From Lingula anatina (taxonomy: Eukaryota; Brachiopoda; Lingulata; Lingulida; Lingulidae), in assembly GCF_001039355.2 (NCBI RefSeq), contig NW_019774648.1:184001-248000 (forward strand): a stretch of 64,000 bases of DNA. The letters run 5' to 3'. The notes below the pieces were generated by a model. That model searched no databases, was not told the origin of the DNA, and saw only the letters and a list, made by a program, of their open reading frames with translations. Shown here one piece after another: positions 1-41,413 of the stretch (its first letter is position 1; each line of letters opens with the position of its first letter). Made by a program: the position numbers and the translations under genes.

Positions 1-532
1 TTACTATGCTTTAAAGTACATCTGATGTAGTTGCAGGAGCAGTTCAAGTTGTCCGAAAATGGGTAACTTTCTGTATACAAATAGAGCTTGTATCTTGACT
101 CATGCAGGCATCAGTTTGTTGGTAAAAGTTGTAGACAATTAACTTGTCTAAAGAAAAAATATTCGAGTTTGATCAATCACTGATTTGACTGAATTTTGTT
201 TCAGTAAGGTAATTTTTTTCAGCAATATGGCCAAAACAAAATTTATATTAGATTGAGCACAGTGTACCAACATCTGAAGAGACAGTTACAGACCATAAAG
301 GCCTTGCATTTTGATAATATATATATTTGGACTGTGGTGTGCACTCTTCAACCTGTGCAGTAAGTACTATGATATGTTATCAATGAATGAGCAATAAATT
401 GCTATCCTATTTAAATGGTAGGATAAGGTCTGTGAGTCCAGGAAACTTTGTAATAGATACTAACTTAGTTTTCTAGCTTCAGTGTGATACCACTTTGTTA
501 AATTCGAAATCAAGCATGTTAAAGATTTAGTA
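1..532. other. Intergenic, no gene seen
   Basis: AT-rich sequence with no open frame of note, no splice-flanked coding block and no recognisable RNA gene. It leads into the tail of the LINE fragment. Confidence 0.6.
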
Positions 533-1009
533 TAAATAATAATTATAATAATAATAATATTTATTTCTTAAAAACCGCACTACACTACTGTCTCAGTGCT
601 GTTTACAAATAAAATTATCAGAATTACAAGTAATTATATAAATAATAAAAGCTGAGGTGAATAAAACAATTAAAATGATTAATACTTGTTATAAAAGTAA
701 TAGTCTAAACAATAAACCTTTTCTGATAAAATGAGAAAATATATGTTATCAAGTATTAAATTTTAATTGAAGTACTGTGCAAATAAGAATGTTTTCAAGT
801 CTTTTTAAGAACCTCAACACTATCAATAGTCCGAATGTGTGAGGGTAGTTCATTCCATAAAATGGGTGCTGCAATTGAAAATGCCCTGTGGCCGTAGGTT
901 TTAGTTGTTTTTTTGTTGTCATTCCTGGTAAAGAAAAGAGTGGAGGTGGATCTGGTGAGATTGGCTGAACTTGGATGTAGCAAAGAGTTAAAATATGAAG
1001 GGTATTCAT
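533..1009 (-). mobile_element. Decayed non-LTR retrotransposon 3' end (LINE)
   Basis: Read on minus, 983-795 translates to a block containing TKTYGHRAFSIAAPILWNELP. This is the typical C-terminal end of many animal LINE ORF2 proteins (general form RAFSVAAPxLWNSLPxxIR). The frame then breaks. Moving by one base at about 800 restores the expected continuation LKTFLFAQYFN and a stop, so this copy has a one-base frameshift. Downstream on minus lie a non-coding stretch with a GTAAACAGCACTGAGACAG-like end and a terminal (ATT)n-type tail at about 537-560, the usual 3' tail of such LINEs. No reverse transcriptase core is present. The family is not identified. Confidence 0.75.
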
Positions 1010-2133
1010 AAAATGTAATACCTAGCAGTATTTTGGGATGTCAGGTTAAAGGGTGAACTGATTGTTTAAAGTTAACAGTACTCTAAAAAATCATCAAATT
1101 GTTTTTCAGCAGCTTTTTTCTGTCTTGAATCCCACAAACTGTGCCTTCAAACTTTTAATCTACAAAACTTTTGATTGGTTAAGATACCCAAGTTTATCTG
1201 CAACAACCAAATAAAAAATGTCTGTCATGACGCTGGCATTCATAAAACTAAGTGTCATGGGTATTAGTCTTCTTTTATCATGATCAATGCTTCTCTTGCT
1301 TGCATTTATATTTTTTCTTTTTTTCAAATTAAGTCAATTAATTGTAATTTAAGTCAATCAGTTGATTTGAAATTTTCTGTGGAATTTATTTATCTTATCT
1401 GTGAACAAGCTAAGATGATAACCGTGGGTGTGATGTGATCAAGTGCACTTAGAATGGACTTGGTAACAATCAGTTTACTGTGAATGAATTGTGTATATAT
1501 AACAGTGAGCTCAAGGGGGTCAACCATTGAACCAAGCATTATTTTAGTCTGATGTACCCATAGATCTCTGCACTGATAGATTCAAACCCCGCACCCCTAA
1601 AGCACACGCACACGCACGCACAAAATACAGTAACAATTGGACATGCAAAATGAAAAATAATATTATAAGAAATTTATTTTTGTAGACTGGTATATGGCAA
1701 TAGTGTAATATTTACCCAACTACACCCTTCCAATTTTAATGAAAGAGATGTGTTTATAGTTGAAAACATTGAATGCGTCTTGTCTACTAGCCCTTGAAAG
1801 AATTTAAAAATTATGATGGATAATACTGAATTCAGTCATCTTTCTGCTTGCCTTTACAGTAGAAAATTTACCTGCACTCAATTTTTTTAGTCCTCTGCAG
1901 GGGCAGATCCAAGATTATTTGAAGGGGGGATCCAGAACGACAGGCCTCAGATGTGAAGCTGACCATCACCCCCTTGGCGTGGGGTTCGGGGGCTGCTCAA
2001 GGGCCCCGAAAATTTTTTGGTGTTTTGGAGAGCAAATAGTGCCCTTTGGTACAGTTTAGAAATTTGATTTAGCTAGTCAAAATTCTAATTTCAAGAGGGG
2101 AATATTGGTGTGATATATTTTTCAGAAACTGAA
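1010..2133. other. Intergenic, weak repeat-like block at its right end
   Basis: No coding block is seen. A short CA-rich tract lies near 1600-1620. The part at about 1898-2030 (GGGGCAGATCCA start, then G- and C-rich runs around CCCCCTTGGCGTGGGG) looks like a dispersed repeat rather than unique sequence. A similar GGGGCAGACCCAG start occurs near 35936. The repeat call is an inference. Confidence 0.4.
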
Positions 2134-3107
2134 GGGGGGGGGGGGTNNNNNNNNNNNNNNNNNNNNNNNNNNNNNNNNNNNNNNNNNNNNNNNNNNNNNN
2201 NNNNNNNNNNNNNNNNNNNNNNNNNNNNNNNNNNNNNNNNNNNNNNNNNNNNNNNNNNNNNNNNNNNNNNNNNNNNNNNNNNNNNNNNNNNNNNNNNNNN
2301 NNNNNNNNNNNNNNNNNNNNNNNNNNNNNNNNNNNNNNNNNNNNNNNNNNNNNNNNNNNNNNNNNNNNNNNNNNNNNNNNNNNNNNNNNNNNNNNNNNNN
2401 NNNNNNNNNNNNNNNNNNNNNNNNNNNNNNNNNNNNNNNNNNNNNNNNNNNNNNNNNNNNNNNNNNNNNNNNNNNNNNNNNNNNNNNNNNNNNNNNNNNN
2501 NNNNNNNNNNNNNNNNNNNNNNNNNNNNNNNNNNNNNNNNNNNNNNNNNNNNNNNNNNNNNNNNNNNNNNNNNNNNNNNNNNNNNNNNNNNNNNNNNNNN
2601 NNNNNNNNNNNNNNNNNNNNNNNNNNNNNNNNNNNNNNNNNNNNNNNNNNNNNNNNNNNNNNNNNNNNNNNNNNNNNNNNNNNNNNNNNNNNNNNNNNNN
2701 NNNNNNNNNNNNNNNNNNNNNNNNNNNNNNNNNNNNNNNNNNNNNNNNNNNNNNNNNNNNNNNNNNNNNNNNNNNNNNNNNNNNNNNNNNNNNNNNNNNN
2801 NNNNNNNNNNNNNNNNNNNNNNNNNNNNNNNNNNNNNNNNNNNNNNNNNNNNNNNNNNNNNNNNNNNNNNNNNNNNNNNNNNNNNNNNNNNNNNNNNNNN
2901 NNNNNNNNNNNNNNNNNNNNNNNNNNNNNNNNNNNNNNNNNNNNNNNNNNNNNNNNNNNNNNNNNNNNNNNNNNNNNNNNNNNNNNNNNNNNNNNNNNNN
3001 NNNNNNNNNNNNNNNNNNNNNNNNNNNNNNNNNNNNNNNNNNNNNNNNNNNNNNNNNNNNNNNNNNNNNNNNNNNNNNNNNNTTTTTTTTTTTTTTTTTT
3101 TTTTTTT
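2134..3107. other. Assembly gap flanked by homopolymers
   Basis: A run of 936 N occupies 2147-3082. It is bounded by 12 G (2134-2145) on the left and 25 T (3083-3107) on the right. Homopolymers at both edges are a common reason for a sequencing or assembly break. Nothing can be said about the contents. Confidence 0.98.
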
Positions 3108-3742
3108 GTAGCTTTTCTATGAGAGTTGAAGAAGTTGAACATTTCAAGTATTTGGTTTCGGTAAAATCGGTGGATGGAAACTCAACAAAAGATGTCAAAT
3201 GAGAATCGGAATGGTGAAGGCCAAAGCAAATGAACTGGTCAATATCTGGAAGGACAGAAGTATCCCAACAGTGTTAAAGGTGAAATTAATGAAGACCTTG
3301 ATATGGCCAGTGCTCATGTACAGGTGCAAAGGATGGGTAATCAAAAAAGAGAAGGAAAAACAGATGCAGCTGAAATGTGGATTTATCAAAGAATGTAATG
3401 CATCTCATGGTGGGAAAAAAAAACGAAAGACTGCACTCTTGAGGAACTCTGACTTAACCAGGAATTATTGAACAAGTTCAAGGAAAAGAAGCTTATTTTT
3501 CTGGGCCACCAGCTCCAACTGGAAAAAACAAAGTTGTTCACATCAACATTTTAAAGTGTCCCCCAAAAAAATGAAAACATGGCAGGCCGGGGTTTGGATG
3601 GAAGACCAACATACAAAATTGGACAAGAAAAAGTTTAATAGAGGTCACGAGGACGACAGTAGATAGAAAGAAGTGGAGGGGCTTGGTCCATGGAGTATGC
3701 CAAAAATCTTTGATGCTGCTGCTGATGATGATGATGATGATT
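3108..3742 (+). mobile_element. Decayed RTE-type LINE, ORF2 C-terminal remnant
   Basis: From about 3123 the sequence reads VEEVEHFKYLV and then SVDGNSTKDVK. After a one-base loss near 3200 it continues MRIGMVKAKANELVNIWKD, then LKVKLMKTLIWPVLMYRCKGW. This is the classic segment downstream of the reverse transcriptase core in endonuclease-bearing LINEs (general form RIxxAKxxFxxLxxIW...KLRLYKTLIxPVLLYGCExW). Further on, 3655-3700 holds a DRKKWRGLVHGVCQ-like end typical of the extreme C terminus, followed by a (GAT)n tail at about 3722-3742. Several frameshifts and stops interrupt it, so it is dead. The 5' part may lie in the adjoining gap. Confidence 0.75.
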
Positions 3743-5343
3743 AACTTTTCTAACTGCTACATATATCAGTGCATGATTTTTAAATTGAATTGAAATGGTT
3801 ATCTTCATTTGCATTCTTTGGACAGAGGTCAAATTTTGATCACTCAGTGTCTGCATGACAGTACGATTGACCTAGCTCAGCTTCACTGAATGTTTACTGC
3901 TAATACGCGAACATTCTAACAATCAATGTAATCAAAATGCTAAGTATCCTATCCAAGGATTTTCAGCCAAATTTAATTTTCCTTGAAAATGGAAATTAAT
4001 TTTTCAACTTGTGAATCATTGCTAGACCTGTCCCTTTTAATCAGATATTTACACAATTTCCTTTTAGATTTCTAGATAAATTACTTTATTTATTATAGTT
4101 TTAAATAACTGGGCAATCACTCAGACCACCATGCCTTTTGATACATTTCAAAAGGAAATATCAACGTTGGGCATTTTTATTTAAGGGGTTTTATCATTTT
4201 TAAGGTCTGTATAGGAAAAGATAAGTATATTTGAAGGATATGTTAGCAAAGAAAACATAAGTTTGGGACATTTTCAAATGCTGATTCATGTAGTACATCT
4301 TTAATTATGTAAGCATCTCTCCAACTTTTTTTTTTTTTTTTTTTTTGGGAGGGGGGTGTTAGAGACAAAAAACAAAAGCCAAAAGTCATACTGTCTTATC
4401 ATCATTATTGATATTTGCATAGTAGGACTTAAAGATAAAAAGTCATATGGAATGAATGTAGGTATTAGTAATCTGCAATCAAATAAGCCACCCTGAAGCT
4501 AAATTTGAAATATACTTAAAAGTTTTTCAAAGACATCAGTAAACATTTCCACCCAACAAGCATTGTGTAAAACATTGACACAACTGTGTTATATATGACA
4601 AAAAATTATTTGTTCAAAAGTCAATGATTTCCTTCAAATATAATAATTACATACAATTCCTGAAATTACTATCATAGAGGTACATGTTTTCAAGAAATGG
4701 GAAAACTTAAAAACATGAATTGAAACTTAACATACAAATGAGCCAGCATAGACATATCAGATAAGGCTGGTGGAGTGAATACAGAAAATGTCTAAAAATT
4801 GACACATACATTATCTGCTTTTTTGCTGTTGAAAAAATCATCGTTAATCGGTATAAATCGAAATTATCAACATTATTATAATATATGTTTAATGAAAACA
4901 TCACCAAATTTCCATACAGCTACAAGTAAAATATAAGAAAAAATATCACACACTGTGTAAAAGGAATGACGATTTCTGTAAAATGTAAAATACTACAAAT
5001 GTTGCTTCAAAATGTTGTTACATGAAGGCAATGAAAATATGAAAAATTTAGAAACCCAAACTACAATTTTTGAGGTCAGGCATTCAATTTATTCTTGGGA
5101 TATGAACCCAATTAATAAAATCTGCAGCCATCATGCCTCAAAAACAAGCAGCATATCTTTTCATACATCTGTTCAAAATTCATCCCCATGGCACTATTGA
5201 CTACATTCTGATTAGATAAAATGAACAGAAATAATTTTACTATTATCTAACCATGTTGAAAATAGTCTAATTTTGTTTTCATTTGTTCAGTTTTGTTCAT
5301 CATAATGCAAACCAAAGTCAATTTTTGTGAATATGTCAAAGTC
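3743..5343. other. Intergenic; contains probable 3' UTR of the minus-strand gene
   Basis: AT-rich with no coding block. A T-rich run lies at 4325-4346. On minus, an AATAAA hexamer (TTTATT on plus, 5088-5093) lies about 250 bases past the stop of the hydroxylase gene and is a plausible poly(A) signal. The rest shows nothing I can name. Confidence 0.45.
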
Positions 5344-6258
5344 TTAGTATTTCTTCTTAGCCTTTTCCATTTTCTTGTTATTTTCAAATTCAATGTATTT
5401 CTTATTCTTGATCCCCCCTGCCTGCAGTCCTGGCCAGAAAGTCCCCATGGCCTTGTCAAAATGGTTGAAAAAAGGAGCAAAATTGGTCTGTGGTTTCATA
5501 TGGTGCATGTCATGCTTAGGGGCACCGCCAATAATGCCAGTTGGGTCCCAGTTATGCAGGGCAAATGGGAAGTCGTATCCAATGTGAGCTTCAACGCTGA
5601 TGATGATATTCACTATCATGAAGCTCCAAGTGGTGAAAACATGACAGTTAAAAACCCATGGTAGAACGGTTGTGTACGTCCCCACAGTGATCAGCTCTAA
5701 GGGGCTCAGATATTGTGTTACCCAACAGAATGGACTGTAGTACTGATGATGAATGGAGTGCACATGCTTGTAAAGAAACTTCACTCGATGGTGTGTGTAG
5801 TGCCAGACAAAATACTGGAAATCAAAGATAAGCAGCATAACGACCTGTTCAAGTACAAACTCTGTCATTGTGGGTGCCACAGGCGGTAAGGGAGTCGGTG
5901 GAGTCCATATGGCTTGACCAATAGCGGCTGGGAGTATGTACACACAGTGATTCCACAAAATCACCAAGATGGCATTGCGGCAGGCCGGCCAGGTCACATT
6001 TTTCTCTGGTTGGATCTTGTACTTGTGGATCCAGTTCCAATTTTTGCCCCAAAGATCAAAGATGGTGAATGGCACCATGCACGTAAAGTAGAAAGCCACC
6101 GACATGACAACTGGAAAAAGTGGTGATCTCAGGTAATCCTCATGTCCAATACGAATTAAGTCCCATAGTCCCTGCAACGCGCGAAAGTCGTCTGCTCTTT
6201 TTGTCTGGTTTAACGTTGACGTTTCTTCTTTCCACCATTGCCATTGCCACTCCGACAT
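5344..6258 (-). CDS. CH25H: Cholesterol 25-hydroxylase-like sterol/fatty-acid hydroxylase
   Basis: A single uninterrupted 304-residue frame. It belongs to the fatty acid hydroxylase/sterol desaturase superfamily of membrane di-iron enzymes. The three histidine clusters are all present: H153-xxx-H157, H167-SI-H170-H171 and H249-DM-H252-H253. Residues after the last box (NFAPFFNHFDKAMGTFW) and the TQYLSPLEL segment resemble CH25H more than methylsterol oxidase. Hydrophobic stretches near 48-69, 95-118, 134-152 and 192-220 suit an ER membrane protein. The C terminus KKKY fits the KKXX ER-retrieval pattern. Human CH25H is about 272 residues; the extra length here is mainly the N terminus and the lysine-rich tail (284-303). 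The start MSEWQWQW is the first ATG of the frame. The likely reaction is O2-dependent hydroxylation of a sterol or lipid chain; the substrate is inferred. Like vertebrate CH25H the gene is intronless. It is divergent to SMG5. Confidence 0.9.
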   Translation of the reverse strand: MSEWQWQWWKEETSTLNQTKRADDFRALQGLWDLIRIGHEDYLRSPLFPVVMSVAFYFTCMVPFTIFDLWGKNWNWIHKYKIQPEKNVTWPACRNAILVILWNHCVYILPAAIGQAIWTPPTPLPPVAPTMTEFVLEQVVMLLIFDFQYFVWHYTHHRVKFLYKHVHSIHHQYYSPFCWVTQYLSPLELITVGTYTTVLPWVFNCHVFTTWSFMIVNIIISVEAHIGYDFPFALHNWDPTGIIGGAPKHDMHHMKPQTNFAPFFNHFDKAMGTFWPGLQAGGIKNKKYIEFENNKKMEKAKKKY

Positions 6259-6753
6259 ATTGACTGTATCAATGGGTCAGCTTCTACCTTACGTGCAATC
6301 CTGTGTTTGAGTTGCACCTCTTCACATGACAAAAGCCCAAATGACAGCACTGTTGCTAATGAAGCGGTAAACTCTATATGTCCTTTGACCAGCCCTGACC
6401 TCAGTCTGTCAACTCATTTTCAGATCTCTTACAACAGAAGACCCATAGAAAATCACGTTTAGTAGAACACAAAATTTGCATCATCAATGCATTTAAGGGG
6501 CACGAATTAGTGCACAAGCGCAATATCTGTAATAATTATCTCAGTAAGAGATAATGAAATGTCCTATATGACTATTTTTTAAATGTTTAATGCAAATAAT
6601 TTTCAAATCTCGTTTAAGTCACGTGGTAGGGCAGAAATGGAGGACTCGAAAGACTTGTGTGATGATCGCTGAATACATTCAATGTTTTACCCATTTGATG
6701 GGGAAAGTAATTTGATTTAAGGGAGACATGAGCAAATAAAAGTATGTTTTACA
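6259..6753. promoter_or_regulatory. Shared divergent promoter between hydroxylase and SMG5
   Basis: Only 495 bases separate the two start codons, which point away from each other, so both promoters and 5' UTRs must lie here unless upstream exons exist. A perfect CACGTG E-box (6620-6625, in GTCACGTGGT) lies 129 bases before the SMG5 ATG. Such sites bind USF, MYC/MAX, TFE3/TFEB or SREBP-type bHLH factors. No TATA box is evident. The transcription starts are unknown. Confidence 0.55.
6728..6739 (+). promoter_or_regulatory. Minimal upstream ORF (ATG AGC AAA TAA)
   Basis: A three-codon frame with its own stop ends 14 bases before the SMG5 ATG, with G at -3. It can only act if the transcript starts upstream of 6728. 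A 12-codon frame at 6637-6672 (MEDSKDLCDDR then stop) could be a further upstream ORF under the same condition. Confidence 0.45.
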
Positions 6754-38090
<31,337 letters not shown>

Positions 38091-39025
38091 GACCCAGTAG
38101 ATCTTTGGCCAGACAGGCATTGGGTCTTTCTTGAGGAAAACAACCACTAGAGGGAGTGGTATGCTAAAATGCTCCAGGTGATAGATGGTCACACAGAGAC
38201 AAGGTGCAATTACTTCACACACTAACTCAATCAGGTTATTTGGTAGATATTGATATGAAAATTTGGAGATTGACACCTAGAACATTTATTGTTTTTCTCT
38301 GTGACAGGTTAAAACGCAATACCTGCAGCTAACGTGTGATGTATCTCATAAAAAGAGCACTGTGCAAATATAAATGCTGTTTGATAATGAGACAATATTG
38401 TTTCTTATGCTGAAGATCTATGGATATAACATGCCTGATGTGATAAATACTGGTTATAACTTTAAATATTGGGAAGTTTTATAACTGCAACTTGGCATCT
38501 TTTGCTTTAGATATATTAGAATGTGTCTTCTTTTTTTTTTCGTTTCAATACATAAACAGTATATAAAGGTGTTCTGCTGCAAGTGATAAAAGGCTTCATT
38601 TTTTCCGAAATTCAGAAAAAGTAATGAGGAATACAGTCAAAGTCTTTGTTCTCCTAAATAAATAAAATTGATATTATCGGAAGAAGTTACTGAAGATTGG
38701 TTTCTTTTAAAAATGAATTCTCCAAATTAATAAAAACAAGAAAAAGAAATGGCTTCCTCAACAGCATGAGAACCATAATTCATTGTAGCTGAAAATCTGT
38801 GAAAAATCAAAAAGTCAGCCTCATGTACTCGGACATGTAACTTCTACAAAATATGCATAAGATACATTTGTTATACTTGGAAAGTGGATGTACATCGAAG
38901 AAAAGATTCAATTTAACTCGAGGCAAATAACTTACCATTTTTGTCAGAATTACCTGACGATTGCCATATAGAAATTGTAATCCAATATCTTTTTGACTGT
39001 GAAATAAAATTGAAACTGAATGATA
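38091..39025 (+). terminator. SMG5: SMG5 3' UTR and candidate poly(A) signals
   Basis: AATAAA hexamers occur at 38661-38666 and 39003-39008. The second sits in a typical end-of-transcript context (AATAAAATTGAAACTGAATG), giving a 3' UTR of roughly 0.9 kb. A CTCF-like core CCACTAGAGGG lies at 38144-38154. Confidence 0.5.
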
Positions 39026-40668
39026 CGATGGTCATTTTTATTGTCAACTGACTTCAGTTGCTAGATTTGCACATAGATGTCCCCACAGTGCACTGCACAA
39101 CATCTCATTATGGTCAGAGTAAGGGAGTGTGCGTGTGTTGGAAAATAACAGGATAGCTGGCCGTCGCATTAGAGCGTTATTAGACATGACTTGCCAAATG
39201 CCATTATTCAGCAGGTTACAGTTGTGGATGCAGCAGGGGAAATTGGTATTGGAATTACCCCTCATATCCTCCTGAAATGTGTCATTTCATCCCATGTGAT
39301 GTTTATAGTCATCTTATTATCTGCTGTAGCAGTTTAAACCTGTGTAATTTTTCACGCTAGCTCTATCAAGTCTCACAACCTGTTGCCTCTGTTGACTGGG
39401 TGCCCCTGAGCAACACAACCTAGGAGGGGGAATGATCACATAAAGATATAAAGTGCAACTTAAAACCACTTACCTTTGGTGAGACATAATGTGAAGGGTT
39501 TGTGGGTTCTGCTTGGTTGACTGGGAAGAAAATATGAAACCAGCCAATTTTATCCATTTGTTCAAAACTTTTGAGGCAGGACACCGATTTAGGGGAAATA
39601 TTCACCTTTGCATATTACCGTCAGATATATTAAGCAGATAAAAAAAGTTCTTAAGTCAAGAAAACACCTTTGATGTGAAATACCTTGATGTCAAATCTTA
39701 TCCGAATCTCAGTTTACATTAAAGAAAAGAGAGGTGCTTTAGACCATACTAACAGAACATTATCTGTGTGGCTATTTGTTTTGGGCTCTCCATTTTAAAA
39801 AAAAACCGTTGTATAACTAAAACAGACACACATTCCAAATTGCTTTACAAAGAAATCTCTATGCTGGATTGTCACATTTTACTTCACTGAAGATTTCATG
39901 GTGCTGCAGGTACTGCAGTAGTGATATGCTTGAGTGCACAGCATCTCATCATCCTTCATAGCCATTTCTCTTGTCAAACATGAATCGCTGGAGGATGTAA
40001 CCTGTGGTTACATGGATGACAGCACAAGACTGTTTGGCAGCCAGCCATTGCCCCTTGTGGTGTCATAAGCTGGCAAGGTGTCCCATTGTTGGCACGAGGG
40101 CAGGCTTGAAATCATGATCAACAGCGGTGGATTGGATCTCTGTCTCTCCTGAGTCCATCTGGCTCCAGTAGAATAGCTAGACCTAATGGTATGTTGAGCA
40201 ACGGCATATCATCCAGGTGTATACTTCTGGAGTACACTAGGACAGTATCAGTAAATGTGGGCCTGAAGTCCTTTCCCCCTCAAGACAACTGACACATTAG
40301 TGATTCAAAAGTTACTGGACACACCTTCAGTTTATGATAATTAACCACTTTGGAAGATGAGGTTCTTTTGTGTAAAAGTGATAAAATTCAAATTAAAGGT
40401 TGTTGTTTTCATCATATCACTGTTGGCCCATTGACCAGGAAGACACTCAACATGGGTTCTGATAACATAATGATATCTTTGGACTTCATGGTTGAGTGTG
40501 ACTTGTACAGCACAAGTACTGCTTCCTGTAATAAATACCACAGCCATATTCACATCAGGAATAAAGTAAAAGAGGAATATATGTCTTATATTACTATTTC
40601 AATCATCAAGATTTTTTATTTTGAGTTGAAAAAAAAAATAATAAATACATCATCTCTGACAAAGAGCC
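39026..40668. other. Intergenic, no gene seen
   Basis: No splice-flanked or long coding block on either strand. Sequence is mostly non-repetitive by eye. Confidence 0.5.
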
Positions 40669-41413
40669 AATGTGGACTCCATCTCTTCATGTATTACAAC
40701 AAAATGTGGTATTGGGAAAATGTTTGATTTAACTTAGTAATTATTGTAATTGGCATTGCCAATCAATCAAATTGCTTAACATGGGATTTGAAAGACTAAG
40801 AGAGTGTTTAATGGTGATCCTTATGTAATGTAGCCATCTTGTTACAACACTAAGTCGTCACCCTTTAACCAACTGCAATTTTGTATGGCCTTTCGCTAGA
40901 AAAAAGGATAGAAATATATACATGTACCATTGGCCTTTTGATTAAGCATCCAACAATAAGTACAGCACTTACTGAGAGACCTTTTTATGTACAGACACAG
41001 ATGTGTCTGTACATATTGCCATCACCTGCGTCTGTCGTCGCCGATGCCGTCGCCGATGCCGATGCCGATGCCGATGCCGATGCCGATGCCGATGCCGNAA
41101 TGTGGACTCCATCTCTTCATGTATTACAACAAAATGTGGTATTGGGAAAATGTTTGATTTAACTTAGTAATTATTGTAATTGGCATTGCCAATCAATCAA
41201 ATTGCTTAACATGGGATTTGAAAGACTAAGAGAGTGTTTAATGGTGATCCTTATGTAATGTAGCCATCTTGTTACAACACTAAGTCGTCACCCTTTAACC
41301 AACTGCAATTTTGTATGGCCTTTCGCTAGAAAAAAGGATAGAAATATATACATGTACCATTGGCCTTTTGATTAAGCATCCAACAATAAGTACAGCACTT
41401 ACTGAGAGACCTT
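40669..41413. repeat. Allelic 315-base duplication around a single-N join
   Basis: 40669-40983 and 41099-41413 match with no difference that I noticed, from AATGTGGACTCC to ACTGAGAGACCTT. Between them lie the palindrome-headed repeat (40986-41097) and one N (41098). The right copy continues into unique sequence (GTTTAAATG) without the repeat. Confidence 0.92.
40986..41097. mobile_element. Second palindrome-headed repeat with GCCGAT hexamers
   Basis: Shares with 16248-16310 the same 30-base palindrome (40986-41015) and the following TTGC(C/T)ATCACCTGCGTCTG segment, then expands into (GCCGAT)n from about 41039 to the N at 41098. The right end is lost. No coding capacity: the Ala-Asp run seen in one frame is just the hexamer. 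Confidence 0.6.

Noticed and set aside
2069-3198. Long frames running through the N block
   Set aside because: They exist only because N does not encode stops. The flanks are homopolymers.
40881-41162. Frame with an Ala-Asp repeat
   Set aside because: It is the GCCGAT hexamer array read as codons, and it crosses the N at 41098.
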